Positions 11,947-26,202 of a stretch of DNA of 64,000 nt are shown in pieces. Within the stretch, counting starts at the first letter, position 1. Every line of letters begins with the position of its first letter. A program made the position numbers and the translations under genes. The notes below the pieces were generated by a model, which was given only the letters and a program-made list of their open reading frames with translations, had not been told where the DNA came from and did no database searches. Source of the stretch: Polydactylus sextarius (lineage: Eukaryota > Chordata > Actinopteri > Polynemidae); the NCBI GenBank assembly GCA_016801845.1, contig CM028927.1:13236001-13300000 (forward strand), written 5' to 3'.

Positions 11947-14900
11947 TGCACACACGCACACTTGTCTTGTCTAGCGTAACCAATGACTCTTGTCAGGAAT
12001 GCATAATCACCATTTCCATTTATGAGGGATTATATGCATGTGTGCGCGGGCCTGCACACATACACACACTGTAAGTGTGTGTTAATAGATGGCCATAATG
12101 TGTCTTTTGATTTGCTTTAGATTGTATTGTGACTCATAGGTATACATGACCTTTTACATCGAGGTTGTCATAAAGGTGAACTGATAGTCCATTGGTCTTG
12201 TAGTTAGTCATTTCCACCTGCATCTTTGGTTGTGTTGTCAAATAGAGGCTCAGTTTGAAACACTGTTATGTGCTGTAGTAGTGTTTACCCCAGCAGTTTA
12301 AATTGTTTCTGCCTTTGTCTTTGTTTTTCTGTCTTCCTCCTCCTCCTCCTCCTCCTCCTCCTCCTCCTCCTCTGGCAGTCTGTCAGTGCCTCATCCCTGC
12401 ATGTCAGCGTGTCAGTCTCCAAAATCTTCTCTAAACTCTCATCTCATTGTCGCTGCCTCGCCGCGGCTTTATGAAAGCCTTCTGCTCGGCTGAAGTGGAA
12501 GAGCGAAGAAGTATTAACCATCCACCACGGTGCATAATGTCACTCAGCGCGCAAACTCACTCCCATAATCGCGGTTAAATACAAGTGTTCAGCACTGTGA
12601 TTGCAGTGCAGATTAACCATGTTATGGTTAACAGCTGGCTTGCACAGTTCTTTTTATGGCACAATGCAAAAAGAAGTTCTTAAAGCTTCCAGGGATTCAA
12701 TGTACGCTGTTATTTTTTTGTACCAGGTGCAATTAAGGCTGTCATCCTTAAACTCACAAAAGACTTTTTATGCATTTCTTTTTTTAGCTAAAAGAATATC
12801 CATTGTAAACCAAAGGGCTAAGGCAAGTCAAGTCAAGTCAAGTCTAATTTTATGTTGCTAAATGCTGCTAAATAATACAAATTTGCCTCAAGGGGGCTGA
12901 ACAATTTGTACAGCACTACGTCACCCTCTGTCCTTTGATCCTTAAGGCTGAGGAAGAAAAACCTCCCAGATGACATCTGTAGTATCAGCATCTGATCAGT
13001 GTCGGCACATTAAAAACAGTTAATGATTTAATAAGAATATCTGATTTTGAGATAACAACCGAGCCAACTTTTCAGGCAAAGTTATGTGTCTCTGCTTAAG
13101 CCAGTGTTGTGCTGTTTAAGAGTCAAGTGTAGCCAGAGTTTCTACTCTGCAGAGTGCAGTGACCTGTTCAGAGGGTCAGTCTTGTCACCACAAACTGGAC
13201 ATCTTAAGTAAATTGGAAACACACAGATGAAAGATTGATTATTGTGGAGCAATCTGTCTCTCTCTCTCTCTGTGTGTGAGTGTGTGTATGTACTTGTCAT
13301 TGTAAAGAACAGCTTGTTATGGATCCTACAGAGTAAGGACATTTAGGTTTTTCACCAAACTCTAAAATCTAACAAAATCTGTTAGATTTGTTAGATAAAA
13401 ATCTAACAAAGTAGATGAGTTTGAAATGTGTTTATTTAAGCCACTGCACTCTACTTGTCCCTGATCTTTTGTTCGAGCCGCCCACACTCATGTCTGCAGC
13501 CTCAAGGCCTCTCAAGGTTGTTGATGGTCTGCATATGGAACATAGGCTTAATTAGACTGATTGCGAAGCACAAATAGCACCATCTCTAATGTTTATTGAC
13601 CCAACCTGGTTGTGGTCAGCTACTCCCGTGGGTGATTTAAGGTGGACTTCAGGGTCAGAGGTCATAGGGTGTGAGTTCCACAAGCATGTTGGAAGGGATG
13701 GGGGTTTTTTGGCAAATAGCCCCGAGCAGTGGACCTTGACTGCTAACAAAGCCTGCATTTAAGTGCAGTGTTTTATCTTTATCTGTTTAGCTGTAAAAGA
13801 GAAGAAAGAATATCAAAAGAAGTTTTTTTTTTCTTTTTCCATGTTAATATTTACCGATTCAAAACCTGTAGCTTCATTTTGTGCTGTAAAGTTACTTTGC
13901 TGACATTTAGCTTAAGTGCAGTTCCACTTCTGAACATTAGCATTTTTAAGGTGACAAAGGGGACAATGGGTGACTTCCATCTGACCTAATATAGCATTTA
14001 TATATTCAGAGAGACACAGCTAAGCTTGATCTATTGTCAAGATGTCTTTTCTCTCCACATCTGCTTATCAGGCCATCTCCCCTCTCATCGTTTCATTCAA
14101 GAAAACGGTCGAGTGAGAAGCCAAGGTTATATTTAAATATGTGCGCAGGCCTTGGTATCTTTTATCTCCAGTGAATATTAGCCTTACTGTGACTGCTTGA
14201 AGCATATAGCTGTCGGAGGTGAACTTGGACAGAGAGACGCGCGCGATCACACCTCTGAATAACACATTTATCTTGATGTCATAGCAATACAGTTCTGTGT
14301 TAAAAACATATGCTGACAAAATATACAAAAATGCTTTCGTACATACATCACTGTTATGGTTATTAAGGCCTGCTGTAGTGATCATGTTGACTTCTGTGTG
14401 CACTGTTTGCTCCGATATTGTGCCAATGGGCTTCTGTGTGCGTATTTGTCAGTTTAGCAGCTTTGACTCACTGACTAATGACTGTTTATTTATGTTTGGG
14501 TTACATATACTCAATGTGCACATGCTCTGTGTATACGTGACTCCAGGCTGTTGCATATGTGAAGGTCACGGGGTCAGAAGGTCAGTTCACTGCAGCATCA
14601 TCCCTCTTTTAAATGCATGGAGACAGAAAAGCAATAAACAAATGGAAGTAAAGTGAGCGTGCACTTGCGACTGTTTACACCACGCACGGATCATCCATTT
14701 TGCTGTTCGAGCTGAGAAACTAGTAGTTTTTGCAAAAGAAAATAAGTTTTGCAAGCATTCAACATAAGAAATAACATCTGTATAGAGTGGCCGATTAATT
14801 CTCTTCATCTGATACACAATCTCTTTGTTTGTTACATGTCAAACTTAAAAGGAGCAGTTGGGGTTCCAGCTATATGCAATACAAGAAAATTGTACTTGTG

Positions 14901-17066
14901 CTAAAACATGGAACCTTGGAGCTTTGTCTTTAGCACACATGGCGTCAATTACTGTGTGATCATTGCTTTCAGCATTACGTTTGGAAAACTGAAACATCTT
15001 ATGGGCTTAAGAAATTGTGCAAACACACAATTTCTTTTCACTCATTTATGTGCTGCTGGATTTGATCTGGACAGACACTGCCAAAGAAACACACACACAC
15101 ACATATATGCAGAAACAAAAATACTCAGATAAGTAGGAAGATTAAACACATGCACATTTATAAGACTATTAATCAAAGATTAACAATCTTTGCATATAAA
15201 CCTTCATACACTTTTCACTCTTGTCCACGTAAACACATACATTTAGGCTGCTTTGATATGGACACAATGGGCTCAATCACAGGAACACACACACACACAC
15301 ACACACACACAGCGAGCCAGCTGCAGTGAGGTAGTCTTTTATAAGGACGTGGGCCATCTGGAGCCAATTAATACAGTCCCTAAGAAACAGACTCTGGATC
15401 AGTGCTCTTCTCCACACACAATAACCTTTACCATGGGAAGGAGCACAGAGTCTGACTCGAACCGAGCTTTATGCCAGCATCTATCAAACCTTCGACACAC
15501 TGTGGGCAAGCTCGAGGCTCTGCTTAAATCATATGTGCTGTATTTTCTCGCAAAAGACTTTAAAAAACAGTGGACAGATTTTGAATGTGTGACAGCTTGA
15601 GGATAAGTAAAACCAGTATTAATGTATTTGCTTTTGCTGAAATGGTTTCGGGTTACTAAAACACATGCAAACTGTGCAAATATGAAGTTATTCAAATATG
15701 CTTTGTTTTTGTTTTTGTATTTTTTTTTTGTATTGATTTTGGCCGCGCGTTGTGTCTTTTGCCAACATCAGTGTCGATGTAACAGATACATGCGAATTAA
15801 AAACAGAATCATTTCTTGGCTCTAGCTGTTTTTTCCCCCCGTCTTTCTTTACTGTTAACTCCATTCCTGTCTGTCTTTCTGCCTCACATTCTCTTTTTGA
15901 GTGGCTTGCGTGGAGTTATTTTGGAAATCGATTCATTTAAGAAACTTAGTTATTTTACAATTATCACTACAAAGTTTCTCAGATGCAACCAGCAATGCCA
16001 AAAAATAGATTAAAAAGCGCAGGGAGCTATTAAAGTCAAAGGCAGACACATTTGCACAACTCAACACGGGGTAAACTAGCTCATGTTCCACTCGCCAGAC
16101 TTATCCAAATATCAGGTTTCAGCGGTACAGCAAAGGTTTGAAACCAAACCACACGGTGACTGCCACACGCAGCAGCCAAGCCTCCAGTGTGAACCAGGCA
16201 CCATCTACAAGGGACACAGTGTACAGTATGTGACCCCGCGATCAGAGGCACACATGTCTGTAAAGACCTTCTCACATTTAAGCTGCTTGCTCATTCAATG
16301 TGTCATTTTACCCAGTAACTCATTAAAGGGTTAGTTCTTGATGCTAGGTTTAGTGAACAATGAAAACTTTTAGGAAAGGAAAAATACAATCTGCCTGTAA
16401 TTGTCCCTTATCACATTTAATTAAAACTTGCGTATCAGGCTTCAGGTTTTGCTTTTGAAAACACAAACAGGTTTTTTTTATGCAGTATTTGCTGTCAAAT
16501 AGAAAACACTGATGTTTCTCCAAGTTTTGAGTAATTAACACATCCAACCGTGGGTGTTTATGTCTCTTTGTTGTCTGTTTCTGCTCTTTTAAATTATATA
16601 TTGCCTGTACACAAACTGGATTCATCAATATTTAAAATACATAAAGAATCGAGAGACACCGATGTGCTGAGCCAGCAGCTTAACTTATAAATCAAACATG
16701 CGCGGAAGGCCACTTTTTCAACAATCTGCCCTGTTTAATTGGCATTTACATATTTTCCTTTGCATCTGTTATAAGTAGTTTATGCACAAATGAGTTGAGT
16801 TAATATGCTGCTAAATAAATCAGCTGTTGTCAGCTGCACACACACACACACACACTAACACAAACACACAAAATGTGCTCAGTCATCTAGTTTCCTGCAC
16901 CCTGCCGATGTGTTTTGGCTGACAAAACTGGTTTAAGGAGCCAGTCGGGGTTGGAGGTTTCTATTCGTGATGCTCTTCGCCTACACTGAGGGTTATTGAG
17001 TTATTGACTGGGTGTGAAGTAGAAATTGTGTTTTTACTGGCTTCACTCTGCTGACAAGGGGTCACA

Positions 17067-17105
<39 letters not shown>

Positions 17106-18178
17106 CAGTTACTAATGAACAATCCCATGAAGCTGGAAGAGAGTGTTGCCCAGTGACACTTCAGCAGGTTTAGGTACTCAAGATGACCACACAGAGAAGT
17201 CCTGCCATTGCAGCAGTTCCCATGGAAACAATTGTCGCTATAAAGGTGCAAGATAAGATGGAGACTGACAGACAAAGAGCGAGACGTCTTTGATTGACAG
17301 GGTCCATGTGCATGTGTGTGATCTGTGTGAACTGCAGCAGCTGTGATGTGTGCACCGCTCTCTCTCTTCTCATCATCAGCTCCACACTGTTTTTCATCTA
17401 ACTTAATTTTATATAATAGAGTGAAATCACAAATGGCCCTTTATCCTCTTCCTCTCCTGGTCTCCCTTCCCCCACTTTCCCTAGTATTGCAGGCTGACAG
17501 GATTGTCAAATTTTCTCACCCCCGTCTCCCTCAGAGATAATCAATGCTCTAGCGGCTACGTTGGCATGTGTAACATTAGACATTAGAGCGGCCCCTTTGA
17601 AGGGTAGATGGCTGGGGGGGGGCAGGAAGGGATGCAGGGAGGAAGTGATGGATGAAAGGTGGATTAGAAAGGGATGAATTGGGACATCCTGTTGTAATCT
17701 CTTTGCTTTTTCTACCGCTGTTGGATCTCAGTTACCTCTTTTCCCTCCCTGCGTCTCCGTGGCTCTCCTCTACTTCAATCAGGGCAATCAGTCTAATTTT
17801 ACCTCTCATAAGCTTTACTTTCCTATCATGGCACTGTACCAGTGAGTATTCTATAGCTTTAACACACATGGGAACATAGTGTACTCTGTCTCTCTCTCAT
17901 ACACACACACACACAGGCATGCAGCCCCTGGGCAGACACACGGCTAAATCAGAGGCTCATGTTACCCTGAGCCTTTAGCGTGGTGGCAGCACTTACAGAA
18001 ACAGCCATGTCACTGCAAATTGTTCCCATGCTGATTTCTCAATATTTACCTGGTCCTTGGGAAATCTCTGAAACATCTGTGTGTGTGTGTGTGTGTGTGT
18101 TTTCTTCTCACATGTCCTTGTCTCCTCTCCTGTTACAACTAAATAGATGTGGCTGAATGATCCATCTTTCAGGGTTAA

Positions 18179-18242
<64 letters not shown>

Positions 18243-20749
18243 CTGCAGTTGTAGTTTTTGTTTCCATGTCTTTTTTCCCTCTTTTAATCCTTTCACCTTT
18301 TTCATCAGTGAATCTGACCTAGTTTTTGGTTTCTTTTGCCATGTTTTACTGTTAGTTTACTTAAAAAGTAAAAAATTAAACTTAAAAAAGGAAAGAAGAC
18401 AACAACTGAAAACCCATAACATAAACAGAATTCAGACAAATTTACAAGAGTATTACCTTTAACCAGAAACGTATTATCAGTGTTTGTTTGAGTTTGGGAA
18501 ATGCCCCACAGCGTATCTCCCATGTTTGTTAATAGGTAACAGATAACAGAGGATTCTCCCAGGAAAACCTGAGGCTCAACTGAAGAAGCTCTTGGTTGAC
18601 TGTCTAGACAGGATGTAGTAAGCACGTAGCTTTATTAGCTCATGTGTCTGTCCTCATTCTTTTGCACAACCGCTCGCGCTTTATTCTTGTTGTTGTGCTC
18701 TTTCTGTCTTTTGTACGTGTGTGTGTGAGTCAGTTGTCCCCACTGTTACTCTTCCTTTAAGCAGTTAAATAGGATCCTAGTCATGTAAGGCTGAAGTGGT
18801 AAAACTATCCCGGGTTTGTTTCACAGCAGTGGCTTTTATGGAGCAACCAGTCTCCCTCTCTGCTGCTTACTGTTTAGAGAGTGTTCATAGCACAGTTTAG
18901 TCTGCATCCCTCCCTCCCATCCCTCTGTGATACTCGCGGGTGACTGAGTTTATAGGATGTTGGAAGGTTTAACGTTTTAACTCTGTGTTAGCATAGCAAC
19001 AGCTGCACACCATACAGGTGTTCATACAGTGATATGGTAATATCCATATTCAGTACTTGTATATAATTACTATTTTAATGAATGCGCAAGAGAAGGTGTG
19101 GTGTGAGATTTTGAAAGCAGCTTTATATATAAGTATAACCTGTGTGTGACCATGTACAGATGTGCTTAAACTAAACTGTGTTGAAATGGACGTAGTTGCA
19201 TGTTTGAGGTTAAAGTTACGTAACTGTGATTGCATTATTTGTGTATGTAGTGTGTGACTCCTCTCATTGCTTTTTTATTCTTCTCCCTGGCTTAAGTTAT
19301 GTAGACCTCCCTGCTTTAAACTTCCCTTCACACGTCATCCTCCCACTGACCCTTTCTTTTCCTCCGTCTCCATCACTTCATCTCACTTTCTTGCTGTAGT
19401 CTCATCTCAGTCCTGCAGCCTCCGTATCTATATCGATTACAGTCAAGGCCTAGTTTTTTTGATTATTATTCTGTGCGTGCAGACAGAGAAAGTCAAAGTG
19501 TCACGAGGACAGACTTTAAGTTGGGTATGCACACATTGTGTGTCTTTAAGTGTTTGTATTTGTTTCATCTTTGTACATGTTCAGTCTCTTTGGTCAATTG
19601 AAACCAAAAGTCTCACACTTTTTTCATCTTTTGCACTTGTCAAACAGCTTGTCATACTTTGTCTCTTGGTTCTCATTTGCCCATTCTGTACAGTTCTTTA
19701 GCTTTTGATTCAGTTTTCTTTCTGATATTCTTACCCTCTCCATGAACTCTTCCATTGAAACTGGTTGACAACAGAACAACTTAGCCTCTTCACTGTGCTA
19801 TGTATTTTTTCCACCTTTCTTCATATTTCGCTTGTACTTCAGTTCTTTAATTTATGTGTGTTGTTGCTCTATTTTTTCCCTCTTTATTTTCCAAGTACAT
19901 CACAGTGTTGCATGAAGCAACATCCGTCCCCACTGTGTTGTTTTTACTATTGAATAGACACAGTTCTTTGTTCTGTAATACCAGGGGAATGCAACCCCTT
20001 CTGTGCATACCCATCTTTTCACTACATGTTGAAATGAGACAGCGTTATAATACCTTGTATTCAGTAAAATCGGTGATTAAACTCTTCACTGTCACATTTG
20101 TTAGACTGCGCAGAGAGAAAATGCTTTAAATGACGAGCATGGTGGATGTTTTTTATTAGTTCACACAAATGAAAGATTAGATTTGTGTAAATGCTGATCA
20201 CTTTTTGTGTTCTTTTGAATCACAGTTTATAAATCTGCCAGGATGATCGGTTGTGAGATTTTATTCTTGACTGTAAACAAACTGGGCGTGTGCAAACAGT
20301 TGTTTGTTGGGTTTGATCACACCTCGCTACCAAATGCGCTGCTTTGGCAATGCGTGTGCAATCATCTCTCACGTTCTCACATATTGAGCTTGCACCCGTG
20401 TCCCAGCAGGAAATTGACACATTTTGACACCGCACCGTTCCCTGATTGAAGTGTAATCGGAGCTCTGCACCTTTCAGTGGCTGCGCCAAATGCATTGTGG
20501 GTGTTCTCCAGACATGATCCTATCTTTCCCCTTTACTTCAATCCTGTCCGCGGCAAATTGACAAATAATACCAGGATATCACATTGCTTCTATCACTACT
20601 CCCCTCAACATTTATAGCGTAATTCGTGCATGCACACTCTCTCACACACGTCCATGCAGCAGCACTAATCGATTGAGGCCACTTGCTGGCTCATGTGCCC
20701 CCTGACAAGTCTACAAGTCTTTATGGTTTGTGCATGTGCGTGGATGTGT

Positions 20750-20786
<37 letters not shown>

Positions 20787-23700
20787 TTTGTATATGGGGG
20801 AGGCAGTGTGACAACCAAGTCCATCGCTTTTCTCTCAGACATCCACTTCTTTAATATTCTCCTCCGTCCCTCGCCTCCGTTGACACGCACTGTGAAATAA
20901 AGAGAGAAAAGAGACAAGCAGAGAGAAAAATGAGAGACATCTCAAAGGCTTTGTGGACTGCAGAGGAAAGCAAACACAATGTCACGGAGGGGTGGTGGTG
21001 GAGGGAGAGAAGACAGAAGGGGGGGAATAAAATGGTGGAAAGTGAGAAAGAAACAGGAGCAAAGGAAGGAGAAAAAAAATAAAGAGAGATAGAAAGGTAG
21101 TGAGATGAAGAATGTGAGCTTGTTCTCTGGCACTGTGTGGATGCTTTGGCAGGCGGATTCCGTGTATTTGGTTATTATCGGCTGCCACTGACAGGTCTGG
21201 CTCTGCCTTAAGGACGGTTTAATTATCTTTCAGCCCAACTGGAATGAAACTGCAACAGCTACATGTGTGTATCTCTGTGACTATGCACATCTATTTTTTT
21301 GGGGGGAGTAATTTGCTCACATTTACATGCCAACACCTGTACACTAACTGAATGCTCATGTCAGCCACAGTTTACAAAATGGAATATTATAGTTGCTTCT
21401 CTGTGTGAGTTCTCCATATATATGTATATTTATACCGTATGCAATTTGATTATTTGAAATCAGTGTGAGTTATTGTATAAATATGTCCATCATGCATACA
21501 TATTGCTTATTTTCATAAAGCTTAAAGTCTTCCTGTATTAACCTGTCTATTATATCAAGCAGTTATGGCAGTCGTCTTGTCACGGTTGCTCACCCTCGTC
21601 AGCCGGACATTTGTATTCACTGCTATAATTAAATACGACATCACATCATTCACACTCTCCCCTAATTTTTGTGTTCTCTCTCTCTGTCTCTCTCAGACCT
21701 CGGCTCCAGGCTCAGAGGAAGTTTGCCCAGTCGCAGCCCAACTCGCCGAGCACTACGCCCGTCAAAGTGGCCGAGCCGGGCAGCCTGAACACCGGCCTGG
21801 CCACCGTGCCCTCCTCGTCTCTCTCGTCGCTCTCCTCTTCGTCCCTGTCCTCGTCCATCCAGGACCTGTCCAGACGCAAGCCCAAGACCGAGGACTTCCT
21901 CACCTTCCTCTGCCTTAGAGGTAAGACGCAGCTGAGCGGAGCAGATGGAGACATAATTACACGCGCACCTTATGATCAGCGATAGAGCTGTAGGGATGTT
22001 GTCGAACAAGGAAACTGCAGATACGTCTTGTTCTAATATTAGAGGCTTTTCTGCACATCCAGGACACAGGTCTCTGCTGCATATTATCTCTGAGGCTGGA
22101 CAACATTTTGCTACTGTTAAGCTGTCTTCGGATAGGCCTGCAATATGTAACAGGGAGTGTATGAGCACTGCCAGATATCAGGAAGAAGCATTCCCAACAC
22201 CTGTCACACAGTGTGTGCAGCTCAGTGCTGACGTTTGGATACTCTGAGATGGATTATCTCTCATAAACACCTAAAAGGGAAACTTGAACTGCTGTCAAGC
22301 ACTTTTCCCAGCGATTTATTTAGACATACACAGAAACACACACACACACAAAGATGCTCACATGAGCAATTCAAGAAAACTTTTAATATATTTAGTCAAA
22401 TCAGGTTTTAATCACCCTCCACCCACTTGTACAAACACAAATCCACACATACATGCTACAAATAGCTGTGTACTTGCCCAAGGCTAAGATTATCCTGCGT
22501 TTCATACCTTTCAACAACTATCTGTCTCTTCAACACCCCGCCTGTCACCTTCTACCATGGCAGCTGTTCGTGCACGGGGAGTTCTCGCACACTTAACACA
22601 CCCTATACTACAAACACCAAACAGGTTCATCGACTCTGTGTAGCACCTTTAATGTCACATGAACTGCAAACACCATGAGCGGAGCAATTAGCAGTTTTGT
22701 GTGCTACAGACTGTTGTACTCCCATCATTGGGATTGTCTTAACAAGGGAAAACTATTTGGGTTAAATGCAAACACAAAGACACCATCACACTCCCAACTA
22801 CGCCACAGTAACTCAAACTACTTCTCCCATCCCCCATCACAACTAAACAAGTCACGTTCCCTTTTCCTCTCCTAAGTTAATGAAGTGCTCATGTTACTTA
22901 TGATCTGTGCTCTTCTGGCCAGCAAGCGGAGAAGGTTGGTCCAGTGCCAGGATCCTGTGAAAAGTTTCAGTCCTAATACAGTTCTAAAGGTTTTTGGCTG
23001 AGTATGTTTCAAGAAAAACCACGTAACACCCGCCAACCTCTAAACTGGTGCTGAAATTAACAAATTTGAGCTTGAATAATAGAAAAGGCGGAATTTTAAA
23101 GTGTTGTGGAGCCAGTCAGGAGACATTAACTCTTATGTGATATGCAGAGTAGATTTACGTGCACTTTCAAAGGGATTTGACTCTTATAAAACATTTTCTC
23201 CTTTGGCTTTTTTTTTTGCACAGTATCACAAGCTTTACCTTCCATTCATGTCTGTCTTAAATCTCCCTCTTTTCTGTGTAATATAAAGAAAGAGGGAGTG
23301 TCATATTCAAGGCCTGAATACTAAAAAGTTATGGGCAATTTTCTCAAACAACCTTGACTGTGACTTCTCTCTGCTATCTTAATACTATCCTTTGTTGAAT
23401 ACACCCCTAACCTTTTTCTTTTAACATGTCCACATAACCTGGATTGACTCATTTAGAGGACAAAACCCTTCATTGGAGATTAATTTACTCTTATCGTCAT
23501 TAACCTCTGCCCTTATTACAAAGTAAGCCAAGGATTCAGGAGAGGTGAATTTGACATGACGGCTATACGTTGCTCTCCTGATGAGTATATTCCCTTTATA
23601 GACTGTCATTTTAACCTTACAGGAGCTCATTCAGAAGCATATAATTGGAGGTTTCTAAATCTGACTGAAGCCTTCGGTGTTGAATCGTGTGTGTATATAG

Positions 23701-25860
23701 GCCATGATGTTACATAGGCTAATGACATAATGTACCTTACTCTTTGATGTCGAGATTATTCTAAACTCTGGGTGCTAAACTCAACCCACCCTTTACATAT
23801 GGAGTGCTAGGCTAATGAGGTGCAGGTGGCTGGACTCATTTTTGCTTTGCCTTCTTTCTTAATAATTAAGGTTAGGAATGGTGCTTTGCAAGCTTATTTC
23901 TAGTCCTTGTGTGGCAAGCTCTGCTGTACTCCACTGCATTACTAATGCTAATTTTAGAGCTATGCTGCTAAGCTAACGACTGAACAGTTTTCCACTGGGC
24001 TTTTTCCACTCTGCCGCTCCCTGCTTTACTGCTGTATTTATAGACCCAGTTTAGCTCTGTGTGTATATGAACATGTGTGAGTGAGTGAGTGAGTGTGTGT
24101 GTGTGCGTGCACGTGTGTGTGTGTGTGTGAGAGAGAGAGAGTGTCCCCCTCATGCTGTGACGATGACATTTTCCTGCGCAAGCTTCTTCTGCTCTGTTTC
24201 TCCCTTTGGCCTCTCATATGACCAGTATGCTGGGACCCTTACTAAGACAGGGACATGGGAGAATGTCAGCAAAGCCCTTGAGGTTGTGTGTGTGTTTGCG
24301 CGCGCGTGTGTGTGTTTGCTTGTGTGTCTCTGTCTCGTGTGCATGCTTGCCACTGCTCTGCTTATCTCCAGCATGTCCTGCCATTGCAAGTGTGCTACCT
24401 CGCTCGTTCCAGCATCCCCGGCTGTATGAGGCGACACAGCCTGTGAGGATGTCTGTGTGTGCTACTCTGGTTAATCTTTTCAAAGGGGCTCGAGTCTTTT
24501 GATATCATCTGAAACCTCCAATCCCCTTTTAAGATTCTGATACGAGTCTCTGGTGATCTGACCACCACACACATTAGGCTCCTTCATGTCTGCTCCCAAA
24601 ATGCCTCTGACAGATTTACTAGCCGTTTTATGGAAATCTCAAAACCGTTATCTCCCTAATTCTCTTTCTTTTCAATTTGATTTTGACTTTTTATTTCCTC
24701 TTTTTTTCCTTTTTTTTATTTTATTTGAAGCTATAATGGGATATTTAGCAACGTTTATAACCTGAAACTCTATCAGTGGTGATTTCTGGGATTTGTCCCA
24801 GGTCAAACGTTCACAGTCTGTAAACACACACACCCCTACACCCTTACACACCCACTGCAGTATTTGCTTATCTTATCTGGTAAACATTACGTATCCACCC
24901 CAAAGGCTTCCATCCATCACTCTTTGTGACAGCTACATAAAAGCAGTTGAAACATGAAGGATTAAAAAGGATAAAGTGAGAAAAAGAACAAAAAGAGACC
25001 AACGTTGTGCAAGGAGGTCTCCTGTGCCTCTCGGCGTTGCAAAATCACAACTGGCCAACATGAGGTTGTCGTGCATGGCGTTTTATTATTTTGAGAATTT
25101 TTTTGTTTTCATGATAATGAATTGGCCTCCTCTTCCTTCTCCTCCCGCTGCTGCCGCCGCCGCCGCCGCTGCTGCTGCTGCTGGTGGTGGTGGCATTGTT
25201 GCTATATCTGAGGAAAAGTTATTTTTAATTCTTTCAGGGGGGAGGGGAGCAGGGGTGCCCGATTATTCTGATGCAACGTGGGAGTAACCGGCCAGAGAAT
25301 TGGAAAAACAAGTTTTCTGTCTACTGTATGGAAGGATGTACATATTGTATGCTCACCACCCACACTGTCTAGGTTCTGTATTCTGTATTTATCTCACTGC
25401 TCATCGCTTTCTCCTGCAAACATACACACGCGTGCACGCACACGCGCTTGGTGCTTCGCCTGTGTTCTCAGAATGGTGTTTATGTGTGGTCCAGCCTGTA
25501 GTTGGGCTGTTTATATCCATGGAGAAAGCCATTTGGGTCGTTGCCAGACAGTCTGCCTCTGGCCCTGTCTGCCTCTGGTAACCTACAGGGTGCAATAATG
25601 TTGCCGGCAGGGTGGCGGCAGCATCGAGTGGCACAGAATTAATAAATTCACATTGAGGCGCCTAATAAGCGCCTGTTCCAGTTCGTCTCCATCATTCAGG
25701 AGTTTCATTTCATATTGAAATGCAGACTAATTAAGCCGACAGCACGATTCTTTCAGGAATGATTGTCGTCATGGATGCACATGCACAAATTATTCCGGGT
25801 AGTTGCTGCTTTCTAACCTTCAGTTAGAAGTTTTTTGCCCAGGTTTGTTCTCAATGAGGC

Positions 25861-25907
<47 letters not shown>

Positions 25908-26169
25908 ATTGACATAGATGAGATAAGAATACTTTAGGGAGTAAATAAACCACTGTCCACACACACACACATACATATGTATACACACACACCACTGGAA
26001 ATTAGTCTGTTACATAACACTCATTTCCAGGAGTGTGATTTATTTTTTTCTGTGATTTTGTGTGTCTGTGTGCCAGTATGCCAGTGTACGTGGGCACCAT
26101 CGAGCTTGTGTTTACCTCTTTCCCCTCTGGACCTTCTCTTATGCCTGCCAGCCTCAGACTGCTGCCTCT

Positions 26170-26202
<33 letters not shown>

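Larger units (their letters stand above)
8305..21696 (+). other. jarid2 intron 3 (13.4 kb), no gene seen
   Basis: No coding sequence is supported. It holds many simple repeats: (CA)n at 10842-10893, 11874-11940, 15285-15311 and 17073-17102, (TCC)n at 12335-12372, (TA)n at 18180-18241, and (TG)n at 20753-20782. It also holds a dispersed teleost repeat (12824-12975) and an alternating inverted repeat (13364-13410). Confidence 0.7.

Noticed and set aside
11767..12074. Poly-Thr/His ORFs
   Set aside because: Direct translation of the (CA)n repeat.
24976..25287. 103-residue ORF with a poly-Ala run
   Set aside because: The run is an intronic GCN repeat. No splice-compatible flanks and no homologue recognised.
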